From Gemmobacter lanyuensis (GTDB taxonomy: Bacteria > Pseudomonadota > Alphaproteobacteria > Rhodobacterales > Rhodobacteraceae), in contig NZ_BMYQ01000004.1 of assembly GCF_014652355.1 (NCBI RefSeq), forward strand, positions 124,001 through 188,000: DNA of 64,000 bases. Reading direction: 5' to 3'. Both the position numbers and the translations under genes were made by a program. Below, piece by piece: positions 12,485-21,410 of this stretch. Position 1 is the first letter of the stretch, and every line of letters starts with the position of its first letter. The notes beneath the pieces were generated by a model. It saw nothing but the letters and a program-made list of their open reading frames with translations. It was not told the origin of the DNA and did not search any database.

Positions 12485-12574
12485 TCAGCGCGTCCGGGGG
12501 CTGGGCGGCGTCGTGTCGCGCGGCGGGGTGGTGCGGGTGGCTACCATCAGGCTTTCTGCAATCAAGGCTAACAT
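12485..12574 (-). CDS. Possible 29-residue small protein, divergent from a LysR gene
   Basis: A short frame reading MLALIAESLMVATRTTPPRD and ending in TPPSPRTR. It has AAAGGAG about 6 bases before the chosen ATG (an in-frame ATG two codons earlier is too close to it), and the terminator at 12437-12466 with a leftward T tract lies just after its stop. The N-terminal third is hydrophobic and the rest is Thr/Pro/Arg-rich. I do not recognise the family; it is not a DUF1127 protein. It could also be a leader peptide or chance. Confidence 0.35.
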   Translation of the reverse strand: MLALIAESLMVATRTTPPRDTTPPSPRTR

Positions 12575-12651
12575 CTCCATCTCCTTTTCTGTCTGGATGG
12601 GTTGAATATGGCATGAAAAGAGGGTTGCATCGACTCAGAGATTTTTCGCGC

Positions 12652-12670
12652 ATGTAAGTTGAGGTTACAT
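12652..12670. promoter_or_regulatory. Palindrome over the LysR gene start: likely autoregulatory operator
   Basis: ATGTAA-N7-TTACAT, a perfect inverted repeat that covers the ribosome binding site of the LysR gene and ends one base before its ATG. LysR-type regulators often bind interrupted palindromes in the gap to a divergent gene. Binding here would block the regulator's own expression. Confidence 0.5.
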
Positions 12671-12671
12671 T

Positions 12672-13571
12672 ATGGATTGGCGCCTGATGCCGCCGCTTTC
12701 AGCCCTGCGTGCCTTTGCCGCCTTTGCCGAGGCCGGCGCGATCGAGGCGGCCGGCGCGCGGATCGGGGTGACGCATGCCGCCGTATCACAGCAGATCCGC
12801 GCGCTTGAGGCGCATCTGGGTTTGTCGCTGGTCGAACGTGGCGGTCGCCGCCTGACCCTGACGCCAGAGGGCCGCCGCCTTGCCGAGGCGCTTGAGGCAG
12901 GCTTTGGCCAGATTGCCACTGTGATCGCCGCGCTGACTGGCGCGGATCAGACGGCGCCGTTGCGGATCACCACGACCCCCACCTTTGCCGCCGGTTGGCT
13001 CATGCCGCGCCTGCCGGATTTCCGGGCGCGCCACCCCGATGTGGACCTTGCCATCGACCCCGCCCCCGAAAACCGCGACATCGGGCGCGAGGCCGATGTC
13101 GGCCTGCGCTACGGCAATGGCGACTGGCCGGGGCTGGAGACGCGGCTGATCCTGCGGTCTTCGGTGGTGGTGGTGGCCGCACCCCGGCTGGTTCCGCCGG
13201 GCGACGGTGCGGATCTCGCCCGATTGGCGGGTCTGCCCTGGCTGCAAGAGCTTGGCACCACCGAAGCCACCGCCTTTCTGGAACAGAACGGCCTGACGCG
13301 GCGGGCAGGCGCAGCCATCATCTCATTGCCCGGCAATCTGATGCTTGACGCCGCGCGCGACGGGCAGGGGGTAGCGGTGATCGCCCGCGGCTTTGTCGAG
13401 GCCGATCTTGCGGCGGGGCGCCTGCATGTTCTGCACGAAGATGCCGCGCGCGAGGGGTATTTTCTGGTTACCCGCCCCGGCCCGCAGCGCCCGGCCCTGC
13501 GCGCCTTTACCACCTGGGTGCTGCGACAGTCTGGCGCAGGCTTTGCGCCCAAACCGCCCCCCGGCATTTGA
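12672..13571 (+). CDS. LysR family transcriptional regulator (GcvA-like)
   Basis: 299 residues. N-terminal winged helix-turn-helix (about 7-65) with AAGARIGVTHAAVSQQIRAL, then a substrate-binding-like effector domain from about 95 (LRITTTPTFAAGWLMPRLPDF is typical of the GcvA subgroup). The effector and targets are unknown. It lies between ccoNOQP and ccoGHIS but is preceded by its own palindrome and a divergent small frame, so it need not be part of the oxidase system. RBS GAGG overlaps the palindrome. Confidence 0.9.
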   Translation: MDWRLMPPLSALRAFAAFAEAGAIEAAGARIGVTHAAVSQQIRALEAHLGLSLVERGGRRLTLTPEGRRLAEALEAGFGQIATVIAALTGADQTAPLRITTTPTFAAGWLMPRLPDFRARHPDVDLAIDPAPENRDIGREADVGLRYGNGDWPGLETRLILRSSVVVVAAPRLVPPGDGADLARLAGLPWLQELGTTEATAFLEQNGLTRRAGAAIISLPGNLMLDAARDGQGVAVIARGFVEADLAAGRLHVLHEDAAREGYFLVTRPGPQRPALRAFTTWVLRQSGAGFAPKPPPGI

Positions 13572-13638
13572 CGCAGGTCAAGGTGCGGCCCGCGGATCGC
13601 GGGCAAGGTGATCTTGTTCCGGTTGCAAGGCCGGGCAT

Positions 13639-13696
13639 GGCACCGCCGTCCCATCCTGTTCGCGCGTTTCCTGGGGGCGACGGTGCCTTTTTCTTT
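13639..13696 (+). terminator. Possible terminator after the LysR gene
   Basis: GGCACCG (13639-13645) can pair with CGGTGCC (13681-13687), followed directly by TTTTTCTTT. The 35-base loop is long, so folding efficiency is doubtful; the T tract is the best evidence. It lies between convergent genes. Confidence 0.4.
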
Positions 13697-13716
13697 CCGC
13701 CGGATCAGCCCCCAGA

Positions 13717-14403
13717 TCAGCCCATCGACGCCCCGCGACTTTGCCCGCGTTCGGCCAGACGCCGACTGTCGCGTCGGGTGATCCAGATCGCCAGCCCGGC
13801 CCATGTCACGATATAGGTGGCCCCCAAGCCCAGCACGACAAGCCCGGGCAGCGGCCCGATGTCGGCGCGGGCGATGAACGTGGCCAGATCGGGCACCGAA
13901 ACCGGATGAACCAGCAGCTTGCCGACATAGGCCAGGGACTGGATCAGCACGATCCAGAGATAATTCGACCGCACCCGCCGCGCCACCGCCACCAGATAGC
14001 TGACGTGATAATCCGGCGCGCGATAATCCTGTGCGAGAACGCTGCGCCAGACGACCGGATCATGCGGTGCGACGGGGTCCAGAATCGGCACATAGAGATG
14101 CCGCTCCATCCAGCGCGCCCGCGCGCGCCAGACGTTGAAGTAACGATAGCGCCGCGCCTCGAGCGCGAGGAAGAACAGCACCAGCACCCCCACCAGAACC
14201 AGCGGCAGGGGCGACGCCTCGGGCGAGCTGAAGGTGATCGACAGTGCCACCCCCAGTGTCACGACCGACCAGTTTGTCGTGGTATCCAGCCGCGTGCGCC
14301 ACACGGTGGAACGATAGACCTCGCCTCGGTAGAGATGCGCCAGCGCCCCGATCTCGGCCGCGCTAAGTTCGGCTGGGTCCTTGGGGTTGGCCGGTTCGGT
14401 CAT
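13717..14403 (-). CDS. DUF2270 family integral membrane protein
   Basis: 228 residues. The pattern RGEVYRSTVWRTRLDTTTNWSVV near residue 40, then two hydrophobic segments (about 47-85), YRYFNVWRARARWMERH, and another membrane pair nearer the C-terminus identify DUF2270. The function of the family is unknown. The start at 14403 follows AGGAGCG. An upstream in-frame extension to 14508 overlaps the intergenic DNA and is discarded. It is transcribed away from ccoG, and its promoter region may overlap the region of the ccoG FNR box. Confidence 0.8.
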   Translation of the reverse strand: MTEPANPKDPAELSAAEIGALAHLYRGEVYRSTVWRTRLDTTTNWSVVTLGVALSITFSSPEASPLPLVLVGVLVLFFLALEARRYRYFNVWRARARWMERHLYVPILDPVAPHDPVVWRSVLAQDYRAPDYHVSYLVAVARRVRSNYLWIVLIQSLAYVGKLLVHPVSVPDLATFIARADIGPLPGLVVLGLGATYIVTWAGLAIWITRRDSRRLAERGQSRGASMG

Positions 14404-14576
14404 GGGCGCTCCTGTTTCTGGGCGCGCGGGCGGTGATGCGTCCCTTGGCCGCAGCATGACAGGCTGCGAAACAGCGGTCAAAGCCTGGTTTTCAACCGCA
14501 AAAGTCAAGCCGCCCGGCCCTTGGGATGTTTTTGGCCAATATGACGCATGGCTTAGGTGTATCGCCGATGCGATTT

Positions 14577-14590
14577 TTGATACAGGTCAA
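14577..14590. promoter_or_regulatory. FNR box upstream of ccoG
   Basis: TTGATACAGGTCAA matches the FNR consensus in 9 of 10 conserved positions. Its centre is about 66 bases before the ccoG GTG. A class II start site would fall near 14625, leaving a leader of about 25 bases. It suggests that ccoGHIS has its own low-oxygen promoter. Confidence 0.75.
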
Positions 14591-14649
14591 GGCAGGGGCG
14601 TGGCCCTTCCGCGCATATCTGCCGCCAGAACGCCAGTCGGAGTTTTTCC

Positions 14650-16095
14650 GTGTCCAGCCCAGATACCGATCATGCCCTTTATGCCGCGCGGGAACCCGTG
14701 TTCCCCAAGCGCGTCAAAGGCGCCTTCCGCACCCTCAAATGGTGGCTCATGGCGCTGATGCTGGGGGTCTATTATCTTGCCCCCTGGATTCGCTGGGACC
14801 GTGGCCCCGCGCTGCCGGATCAGGCGATTCTGCTGGACCTTGCGAACCGCCGGTTCTTCTTCTTCATGATCGAGATATGGCCGCATGAATTCTATTTCGT
14901 CGCGGGCCTGCTGATCATGGCGGGTCTGGGGCTTTTCCTGTTCACCTCGGCGGCGGGGCGGGTCTGGTGCGGCTATGGCTGCCCGCAGACCGTCTGGACC
15001 GACCTGATGATTCTGGTGGAGCGTTGGGTTGAAGGCGATCGCAATGCCCGGCTGCGCCTGCACCGCCAGAAATGGGACATGGAAAAGATCCGCAAACGCG
15101 CGATCAAATGGACGCTGTGGATGCTGATCGGTCTGGCCACGGGCGGGGCCTGGGTCTTCTACTTCACCGATGCCCCGACGCTGGCACGCGATCTGGTCAC
15201 CGGGAACGCCCATCCCATCGCCTATACCACCATCGCGATCCTGACCGCGACGACCTTCAGCTTCGGCGGCTTCTTCCGCGAACAGGTCTGCATCTATGCC
15301 TGCCCCTGGCCGCGCATCCAGGCCGCGATGATGGACGAAGACACGCTGACCATCGCCTATCGCGAATGGCGGGGCGAACCGCGCGGCAAGATGGCCAAAG
15401 GCGGCGGCGTGGCCGAAGGGCAGGGCGATTGCATCGATTGCATGGCCTGCGTCAACGTCTGCCCGATGGGCATCGACATCCGCAACGGTCAACAGATGGC
15501 CTGCATCACCTGCGGCCTGTGCATCGACGCCTGCAATGAGATCATGGACAAGATCGACCGCCCGCGCGGCCTGATCAGCTATCTGGCGCTGACCGATGAA
15601 ACCCGCGAACGGACTGGCCTGCCGCCGAAAAGCGTGTGGAAACACGTTTTCCGCCCGCGCACCATTCTTTATACGGCGCTCTGGTCGGCGGTGGGCATCG
15701 GCCTTGTGGTGGCGCTGTTCCTGCGCTCGGACATTGACATGAACGTCAGCCCGGTGCGGAACCCGCTTTACATCACCCTGTCGGATGGCACGATCCGCAA
15801 CGTCTATGACATCCGTCTGCGGAACAAGCTGGGCGAGGCGCATGACTACGCGCTGACCGTGACTGCCGATGCCGACCTGGCGCTGCGCGTGGAAGGGGCC
15901 GAGGGCAATGTGGTGACGGTTCCGGCCAATGACACCCTGTCGGCCCGGGTCTATCTGGATGCACTGCCTGACAGCAAGGCCGCGCATGAGGGCCGGACCG
16001 AGGTGCGCCTTTGGGTCACCGATGACGAAGGCAAGGGCGGCACCCCGGCCCGCATTCACCACGACACCGTCTTCAACGGAAAAGAGGCGCAGTAA
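14650..16095 (+). CDS. ccoG: cbb3 oxidase assembly protein CcoG (RdxA/RdxB/FixG family, copper reductase)
   Basis: Membrane ferredoxin-like protein of 481 residues. Several transmembrane segments lie in the N-terminal 220 residues with CGYGCPQTVW near residue 115; two 4Fe-4S motifs follow (CIDCMACVNVCP, about 260, and CITCGLCIDAC, about 285); the C-terminal part is an Ig-like periplasmic domain. CcoG proteins reduce Cu(II) to Cu(I) for assembly of the oxidase copper centre. GTG start, with CGGAG 9-13 bases upstream. First gene of ccoGHIS. Confidence 0.95.
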   Translation: MSSPDTDHALYAAREPVFPKRVKGAFRTLKWWLMALMLGVYYLAPWIRWDRGPALPDQAILLDLANRRFFFFMIEIWPHEFYFVAGLLIMAGLGLFLFTSAAGRVWCGYGCPQTVWTDLMILVERWVEGDRNARLRLHRQKWDMEKIRKRAIKWTLWMLIGLATGGAWVFYFTDAPTLARDLVTGNAHPIAYTTIAILTATTFSFGGFFREQVCIYACPWPRIQAAMMDEDTLTIAYREWRGEPRGKMAKGGGVAEGQGDCIDCMACVNVCPMGIDIRNGQQMACITCGLCIDACNEIMDKIDRPRGLISYLALTDETRERTGLPPKSVWKHVFRPRTILYTALWSAVGIGLVVALFLRSDIDMNVSPVRNPLYITLSDGTIRNVYDIRLRNKLGEAHDYALTVTADADLALRVEGAEGNVVTVPANDTLSARVYLDALPDSKAAHEGRTEVRLWVTDDEGKGGTPARIHHDTVFNGKEAQ

Positions 16096-16096
16096 C

Positions 16097-16552
16097 ATGG
16101 CCCAGATCACCGGACGTCACGTTCTTGTCTTCACCGTGGGTGCCTTCAGCATCATCATCGCGGTGAATGTGCTGATGGCCTGGAAGGCGATTTCCACCTT
16201 TCCGGGCCTTGAGGTGCAGAATTCCTACGTCGCCTCGCAGCAATTCGACGCCGAACGTGAGGCGCAGACCGCGCTCGGCTGGACCCTGACGCAGGATTAC
16301 CAACCCGGCGCGGGGCTGTTCCTGACCTTCACCGATGCCGAAGGTCTGCCGGTGCAGGTCGAGGATCTGCAGGTGCTGGTGGGCCGCTCCACCTCGGTCG
16401 CCGATGACCAGCGGCCGAACTTCGTGCGTGAGGCGGGCCGCTATACCGCCGCCGTCGATCTGGCGCCGGGCAAATGGGTGTTGCATGTCGAGGCCAAATC
16501 CCCCGATGGCACGGGGTTCCGGCAGCGGCTCGACCTTTTCGTAAAGGGCTGA
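16097..16552 (+). CDS. ccoH: cbb3 oxidase assembly protein CcoH (FixH family)
   Basis: 151 residues: one N-terminal transmembrane helix (about 9-28, VFTVGAFSIIIAVNVLMAW) and a periplasmic FixH domain. The sequence FPGLEVQNSYVASQQFD is typical of FixH. It interacts with the oxidase during assembly. The chosen ATG is one base after the ccoG stop; the open frame continues upstream inside ccoG without meaning. Confidence 0.92.
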   Translation: MAQITGRHVLVFTVGAFSIIIAVNVLMAWKAISTFPGLEVQNSYVASQQFDAEREAQTALGWTLTQDYQPGAGLFLTFTDAEGLPVQVEDLQVLVGRSTSVADDQRPNFVREAGRYTAAVDLAPGKWVLHVEAKSPDGTGFRQRLDLFVKG

Positions 16553-16555
16553 GCC

Positions 16556-18775
16556 ATGGCCGTGGCAGAGCGCATCCCCCCGATCGAGACGGAAGCCCGG
16601 CTGGCCGCCTCGGCCTGCCCGGCCTGCATCGCAGCCCCTTCGGCCGAGGATCTGGCCAAGGCGGGCGCGGCGCGGGATACGCGGCTGATGCTGTCGATCC
16701 CGACCGCCCATTGCGCGGCCTGCATCTCGACGGTTGAGGGCGCGCTGGCGCAGGTGCCGGGGGTGAAATCGGCCCGCGTGAACCTGACGATGAAGCGCGT
16801 CTCGGTCGATGCCGGGCCTGAGGTCGATGCCGCCCCGCTGATCGCCGCGCTGGAAGGCGTGGGCTATGAGGCGCATGAACTGGACGCAGGGCTTCTGTCC
16901 GCCACCGAAACCGATCGGCAGGGCCGCGACCTGCTGATGCGGCTGGGGGTGGCGTTCTTCTCCATGATGAACGTCATGCTTCTGTCGGTCGCCGTCTGGT
17001 CGGGGGCCGAGGATGCGACGCGCGATCTCTTCCACTGGATTTCCGGCGCCATTGCGCTGCCGACGGTGGTCTTTGCGGGCCAGCCGTTCTTCAAATCGGC
17101 CTGGGCCTCGCTCCGTGTGGGGCGGCTGGGGATGGATGTCCCGATCAGCCTTGCGCTGATCCTCGCCTCTTCGATCTCGGTCTTCGAGACGATGAATTCC
17201 GGCCATCACGCCTATTTCGATGCTGCGGTGATGCTGTCGTTCTTCCTGCTGCTGGGCCGCTATCTCGACCATCGCACCCGCGCCATTGCCCGATCGGCCG
17301 CCGAAGAGCTGGCCGCGCTGGAAGTGCCGCGCGCCGTGGTGATCCGCGAAGGGGAAGAGCGCACCGTCGCCATTTCCGAAATCGCGGTGGGTGAGATCGT
17401 CCGCGTGCGCCCCGGTGGGCGGATGCCGGTGGATGGCGTGGTGATCGAAGGCACGTCCGAGGTGGACCGTTCGCTTCTGACCGGGGAAAGCCTGCCGGTC
17501 TGGGCCGGCCCCGATACCGTGGTCAGCGCGGGTGAGGTAAACCTGACCGGCCCGCTGACCCTGCGCGTCACTGCGGCGGGCAAGGATTCCAGCCTGCATC
17601 GCATGGCCGATCTCGTCGCCGTGGCCGAGGCCGCCAAGACCCGCTACACCGGCCTTGCCGAACGCGCGGCCCGGGCCTATTCGCCGCTGGTGCATCTGCT
17701 GTCCTTTACCGCCTTCGGGTTCTGGATGTGGAAAACGGGCGGCGATCTGCGCTTTGCGATCAATATCTCGGCCGCGGTGCTGATTATCACCTGCCCCTGC
17801 GCGCTTGGCCTTGCCGTGCCTGCCGTGGTGACGGCGGCCAGCGGCAAGCTGTTCCGCAAGGGCCTGCTGATCAAGCATGGCACCGCACTGGAGCGTCTGG
17901 CCGAGGTGGATACCGTGGTCTTCGACAAGACCGGCACCCTGACGCTGGGTGTGCCGGAAGTGACCAACCTGCAAGATCATCCGCGCGTTGCCAGCGAAGT
18001 CGCCATGGCGCTGGCCGCGGCCTCGTCGCATCCGCTGGCGCTGGCGCTGGTGCAGGGGGCCAAGGCGGCGGGCATCACCCCGGCCGAGGTGACCGACCTG
18101 CAAGAGGTGCCGGGCTATGGTGTCGAAGGCAAATGGCGCGGGCGTCGGGTGCGGCTGGGCCGCGCGGGCTGGTGCGGTGCCAGCGCCGATCTGGGCGTGA
18201 CGGCCACCTGGCTTTGCACGGGCGAAGACACCCCGCGCGCCTTCACCTTTGTGGATCGCCTGCGCCCCGGCGCGGCCGAGGCCATCAGCGCCCTGCGCGG
18301 CCAAGGCATGCAGATCCGTCTGATTTCCGGTGATACCGAAGGGGCGGTGGCGGCGCTGGCCGGGCGGCTGGGGATTGCCAACTGGGTGTCGGGTGCCCTG
18401 CCCGCGGAAAAGGCCGCGCTGGTCGCCGATCTGACGGCCGAGGGACGGCGCGTGCTGATGGTGGGCGATGGTCTGAACGACACGGCGGCCCTGGCCGCGG
18501 CACATGTGTCGATTTCACCGGCTACGGCGCTCGATGCCGCGCGCGTGGCCTCGGATATCGTGCTGCTGGGGCAGGATATGTCGCCCATCGCCGATGCGGC
18601 GCGCATTGCCCGGCAGACAACGAAGCGCATCAAGGAAAACTTCGCCATTTCCGCGGTCTATAACGTGGTGGCCGTGCCGCTTGCGCTTGTCGGGGCGGCC
18701 ACGCCGCTGGCGGCGGCGCTGGCCATGTCGCTCTCGTCGATCTCGGTCACCCTCAACGCCCTGCGCCTGAAGTGA
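16556..18775 (+). CDS. ccoI: Copper-translocating P1B-type ATPase for cbb3 assembly
   Basis: 739 residues. An N-terminal CPAC (about 21) precedes a heavy-metal domain with HCAACIST (about 52). The membrane part contains the transport motif CPC (about 413, ITCPCALGL), then the phosphorylation site DKTGTLT (about 456) and the hinge GDGLND (about 637). This subgroup exports Cu(I) to the periplasm to load the CcoN copper centre rather than for resistance. It starts 3 bases after ccoH and ends 4 bases before ccoS. Confidence 0.95.
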   Translation: MAVAERIPPIETEARLAASACPACIAAPSAEDLAKAGAARDTRLMLSIPTAHCAACISTVEGALAQVPGVKSARVNLTMKRVSVDAGPEVDAAPLIAALEGVGYEAHELDAGLLSATETDRQGRDLLMRLGVAFFSMMNVMLLSVAVWSGAEDATRDLFHWISGAIALPTVVFAGQPFFKSAWASLRVGRLGMDVPISLALILASSISVFETMNSGHHAYFDAAVMLSFFLLLGRYLDHRTRAIARSAAEELAALEVPRAVVIREGEERTVAISEIAVGEIVRVRPGGRMPVDGVVIEGTSEVDRSLLTGESLPVWAGPDTVVSAGEVNLTGPLTLRVTAAGKDSSLHRMADLVAVAEAAKTRYTGLAERAARAYSPLVHLLSFTAFGFWMWKTGGDLRFAINISAAVLIITCPCALGLAVPAVVTAASGKLFRKGLLIKHGTALERLAEVDTVVFDKTGTLTLGVPEVTNLQDHPRVASEVAMALAAASSHPLALALVQGAKAAGITPAEVTDLQEVPGYGVEGKWRGRRVRLGRAGWCGASADLGVTATWLCTGEDTPRAFTFVDRLRPGAAEAISALRGQGMQIRLISGDTEGAVAALAGRLGIANWVSGALPAEKAALVADLTAEGRRVLMVGDGLNDTAALAAAHVSISPATALDAARVASDIVLLGQDMSPIADAARIARQTTKRIKENFAISAVYNVVAVPLALVGAATPLAAALAMSLSSISVTLNALRLK

Positions 18776-18779
18776 TGCC

Positions 18780-18938
18780 ATGGAAATTCTGACGATCCTC
18801 ATCCCTGTGTCGCTGCTTTTGGGCGGGATCGGCTTGGCCTCATTCTTCTGGGCGCTGCGCAAGGGGCAGTTCGAAGACCCGCAGGGCGACGCGAACCGCA
18901 TCCTGACCACGGATTACGACGATCATCCGAAGCCATGA
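18780..18938 (+). CDS. ccoS: cbb3 oxidase maturation protein CcoS
   Basis: 52-residue protein: MEILTILIPVSLLLGGIGLA forms a membrane helix, followed by FFWALRKGQFEDPQGDANRI, the typical CcoS pattern, and an acidic tail. CcoS is needed to insert redox cofactors into CcoN. It is 4 bases after ccoI and closes the operon just before the terminator. The gene is short and easily missed. Confidence 0.95.
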   Translation: MEILTILIPVSLLLGGIGLASFFWALRKGQFEDPQGDANRILTTDYDDHPKP

Positions 18939-18963
18939 AAAAGGGGGCGCGAGGCCCCCTTTT
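18939..18963 (+). terminator. Terminator after ccoS
   Basis: AAAAGGGGGC / GCCCCCTTTT, a 10-bp stem with a 5-base loop directly after the ccoS stop. Symmetric A/T ends mean it could also serve hemC, which ends at 18985 on the other strand. Confidence 0.85.
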
Positions 18964-18984
18964 CGACATCGATTCCGGCCTGTC

Positions 18985-19929
18985 TCAGCGCCAGCTGAAG
19001 AACCCGGACGGAGCCTGCGAAAGCAGGCTACGGGCCAGATCGGCCCCCATCGCGGCGGCGTCGGCAATGCTGCTGCGCGCCTCGCCGACGATGACCTCTG
19101 ACCCGTCGGGGCGCAGGATTTCGCCGCGCAGCCAGACCTGATCCCCCTCGAGCAGGGCCAGCCCCGCAATCGGGGTTTCGCAAGACCCGTCGAGCGCGGC
19201 CAGAAAGGCGCGCTCCGCCGCAAGGCGCTGGCCTGTGGGCGTATCATGGATCGCGGCCAGCATCGCGGCGGCGCGGTCATCCGCGGCGCGGCGTTCGATG
19301 CCGATGGCCCCCTGCGCCACGGCGGGCAGCATCTCTTCTACCGCGATAGCCGATCGCGCGACCTGCGCCATGCCCAGACGGTTCAGGCCCGCCATGGCAA
19401 GGAAGGTCGCAACCGCGACTCCATCTTCCAGCTTTTTCATCCGCGTCTGCACATTGCCGCGGAACTCGACCAGGTTGAGGTCGGGGCGGCGATGGGCCAG
19501 CTGCGCGCGGCGACGCAGGCTCGACGATCCCACGGTCGCACCTTGGGGCAGATCGGCCAGCCGTTCCACCAGAGGCGAGACGAAGGCATCGCGCACATCT
19601 TCCCGCGGCAGGTAGCAATCCAGCAGCAGGCCGTCCGGCTGGGCCACCGGCATGTCCTTCATCGAATGGACGGCAATGTCGATGGCACCGGCCAGCATCG
19701 CCTCTTCGATTTCCTTGGTGAACAGACCCTTGCCGCCGATCTCTTTCAGCGGGCGGTCCAGCACGCGGTCGCCGGTCGTCTTGATGACCACGATCTCGAA
19801 CGCTGCCTCGGGCAGGTCGAAGGCCGCCATCAGGCGGCTGCGCGTCTCATGGGCCTGGGCAAGCGCCAGCGGGGAACCGCGGGTGCCGATCTTCAGGGGT
19901 TCGGCGGGGGAGGGGAGCGTGATCGTCAT
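18985..19929 (-). CDS. hemC: Porphobilinogen deaminase (hydroxymethylbilane synthase)
   Basis: Joins four porphobilinogen molecules into hydroxymethylbilane. 314 residues. KIGTRGSPLALAQ near the N-terminus is the family signature; DGSCETPIAG contains the cysteine (about C250) that anchors the dipyrromethane cofactor. ATG at 19929 is preferred over an in-frame TTG two codons upstream, with AGGA about 10 bases before. It is followed on the chromosome by hemE in the opposite direction. Confidence 0.96.
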   Translation of the reverse strand: MTITLPSPAEPLKIGTRGSPLALAQAHETRSRLMAAFDLPEAAFEIVVIKTTGDRVLDRPLKEIGGKGLFTKEIEEAMLAGAIDIAVHSMKDMPVAQPDGLLLDCYLPREDVRDAFVSPLVERLADLPQGATVGSSSLRRRAQLAHRRPDLNLVEFRGNVQTRMKKLEDGVAVATFLAMAGLNRLGMAQVARSAIAVEEMLPAVAQGAIGIERRAADDRAAAMLAAIHDTPTGQRLAAERAFLAALDGSCETPIAGLALLEGDQVWLRGEILRPDGSEVIVGEARSSIADAAAMGADLARSLLSQAPSGFFSWR

Positions 19930-20020
19930 GGCCAAGTCCTAGCCGTGCCGGGGCAATGTTTCAACGGCTCTTGCGTCGCACCCCCTTTGCGCGGGGCGGG
20001 GGCGCGGCTAGAACGGCGGC

Positions 20021-20326
20021 ATGACCCTGTCTTTCCTGATCGCCCTTGCCTTGCCCCTGCTTCTGGTGGCCCTTGCCCTTCGGATCGAGGCGGGCGCCAT
20101 CCGTGACCGCATCTCGGGCGGCAACGGGCTGATGCTGCTGGCGGCTTTTGTGGTTTCGGTCGGGATTGCGCTTCTGTCCGTGGGGCTTGTGGCCTTCCTG
20201 CTGGGCAGCAAGGCGGCGGTTGGCCTCGGCGCGCTGCAAATCACGCTGCTCGCGGGGCTTTGGCAGTGCAGCCATTGGCACCTGCGGCGGGTGATCGCGC
20301 AGGGCCGCGACAATCGCCGCGCTTGA
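20021..20326 (+). CDS. Small hydrophobic membrane protein, unknown function
   Basis: 101 residues with probably three membrane segments (about 3-20, 37-63 and 70-85) and a basic C-terminus ([16 protein letters not shown]). I do not recognise the family. It lies between hemC (divergent) and hemE (52 bases downstream, same direction). The Shine-Dalgarno is weak. Position suggests joint expression with hemE, but an inverted repeat between them could give hemE its own control. Confidence 0.6.
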   Translation: MTLSFLIALALPLLLVALALRIEAGAIRDRISGGNGLMLLAAFVVSVGIALLSVGLVAFLLGSKAAVGLGALQITLLAGLWQCSHWHLRRVIAQGRDNRRA

Positions 20327-20348
20327 CTTCGCAGGGCGGGCAGTCAAG
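20322..20348. promoter_or_regulatory. Inverted repeat upstream of hemE
   Basis: CTTGACT-N13-AGTCAAG, 7-bp perfect arms, begins at the stop codon of the small membrane protein and ends 30 bases before the hemE ATG. The left arm contains TTGACT, which could be a -35 element. It may be an operator or a hairpin; no known factor is assigned. Confidence 0.35.
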
Positions 20349-20378
20349 TCAGAGCCATCAGGAAAGAGGACGCGACCC

Positions 20379-21410
20379 ATGACCGACAAGACCATCCTCC
20401 GTGCGCTGAAGGGCGAGGTTCTGCCGACCCCGCCGATCTGGATGATGCGTCAGGCCGGGCGCTATCTGCCGGAATATCGCGCGACGCGCGCGCAGGCGGG
20501 CGATTTCCTCTCGCTCTGCTATAATCCCGAACTCGCGGCCGAGGTCACGCTGCAGCCGATCCGCCGCTACGGGTTTGATGCGGCGATCCTCTTTGCCGAT
20601 ATCCTGCTGATCTGTCAGGCGCTGGGGGCAGACCTGTGGTTTGAAACGGGCGAAGGCCCGCGCTTGTCCACCATCACCTCGGCCGCTGATCTGGCCCGGC
20701 TGAAGCCCGCGCGCGCGATCCATGATCGCCTTTCGCCGGTCTATGAGACGGTGAAGATCCTGTCCCGCGAATTGCCGCGCGAAACCACGCTGATCGGCTT
20801 TGCCGGGGCGCCCTGGACGGTGGCGACCTATATGATCGCCGGACGTGGCACCAAGGATCAGGGTCCGGCCCATGCGCTCAAGTCCGCCGAGCGCGCGACC
20901 TTTGCCGCGCTGATCGACCTGATTACCGAGGCGACGGTGGATTACCTGTCGGAACAGGTGAAGGCCGGGGCTGAGGTCGTAAAGCTGTTTGACAGCTGGG
21001 CGGGCAGCCTGAAGGGCGAGGATTTCACCGATTTTGCCGTGAAACCCGCCGCGCGGATCATTTCCGAACTGAAGGCCCGCCACCCCGGGCTGCCGATCAT
21101 CGCCTTCCCGCGGGAGGCGGGGCAGGGCTATGTCGGCTTTGCCAAGGCCACCGGCGCCGATTGTGTGGCGCTGGACAATTCCGTCAGCGCGGATTGGGCG
21201 GCGGCCCATGTGCAGGTTGACGGCTGTGTGCAGGGCAACCTTGCGCCCGACCATATGGTCACCGGGGGCGAGGCTCTGGTGCGCGAAACCCGCCGCGTGG
21301 TCGAAGCCTTCCGCAAGGGGCCGCATATCTTCAACCTTGGCCACGGGATCACGCCGGATGCCGATCCGGAAAACGTGCGCCTCATGATTGAAACCGTGCG
21401 CTCGGCCTGA
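20379..21410 (+). CDS. hemE: Uroporphyrinogen decarboxylase
   Basis: Removes four carboxyl groups from uroporphyrinogen III to give coproporphyrinogen III, the substrate of HemF and HemN encoded nearby. 343 residues, normal. The N-terminal signature [17 protein letters not shown] (about 14-30) and the second signature region [15 protein letters not shown] (about 138-152) are both present. AAAGAGGA gives a good ribosome binding site. Confidence 0.97.
   Translation: MTDKTILRALKGEVLPTPPIWMMRQAGRYLPEYRATRAQAGDFLSLCYNPELAAEVTLQPIRRYGFDAAILFADILLICQALGADLWFETGEGPRLSTITSAADLARLKPARAIHDRLSPVYETVKILSRELPRETTLIGFAGAPWTVATYMIAGRGTKDQGPAHALKSAERATFAALIDLITEATVDYLSEQVKAGAEVVKLFDSWAGSLKGEDFTDFAVKPAARIISELKARHPGLPIIAFPREAGQGYVGFAKATGADCVALDNSVSADWAAAHVQVDGCVQGNLAPDHMVTGGEALVRETRRVVEAFRKGPHIFNLGHGITPDADPENVRLMIETVRSA

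Noticed and set aside
13567-13580. FNR-like site TTGACGCAGGTCAA at the end of the LysR gene
   Set aside because: It differs from consensus in both half-sites and lies between convergent genes, where no promoter is expected.
16073-18505. 810-codon open frame on the minus strand opposite ccoH and ccoI
   Set aside because: Composition is that of antisense shadow (Gly/Arg/His/Gln), while ccoI has all P-type ATPase motifs on the plus strand.
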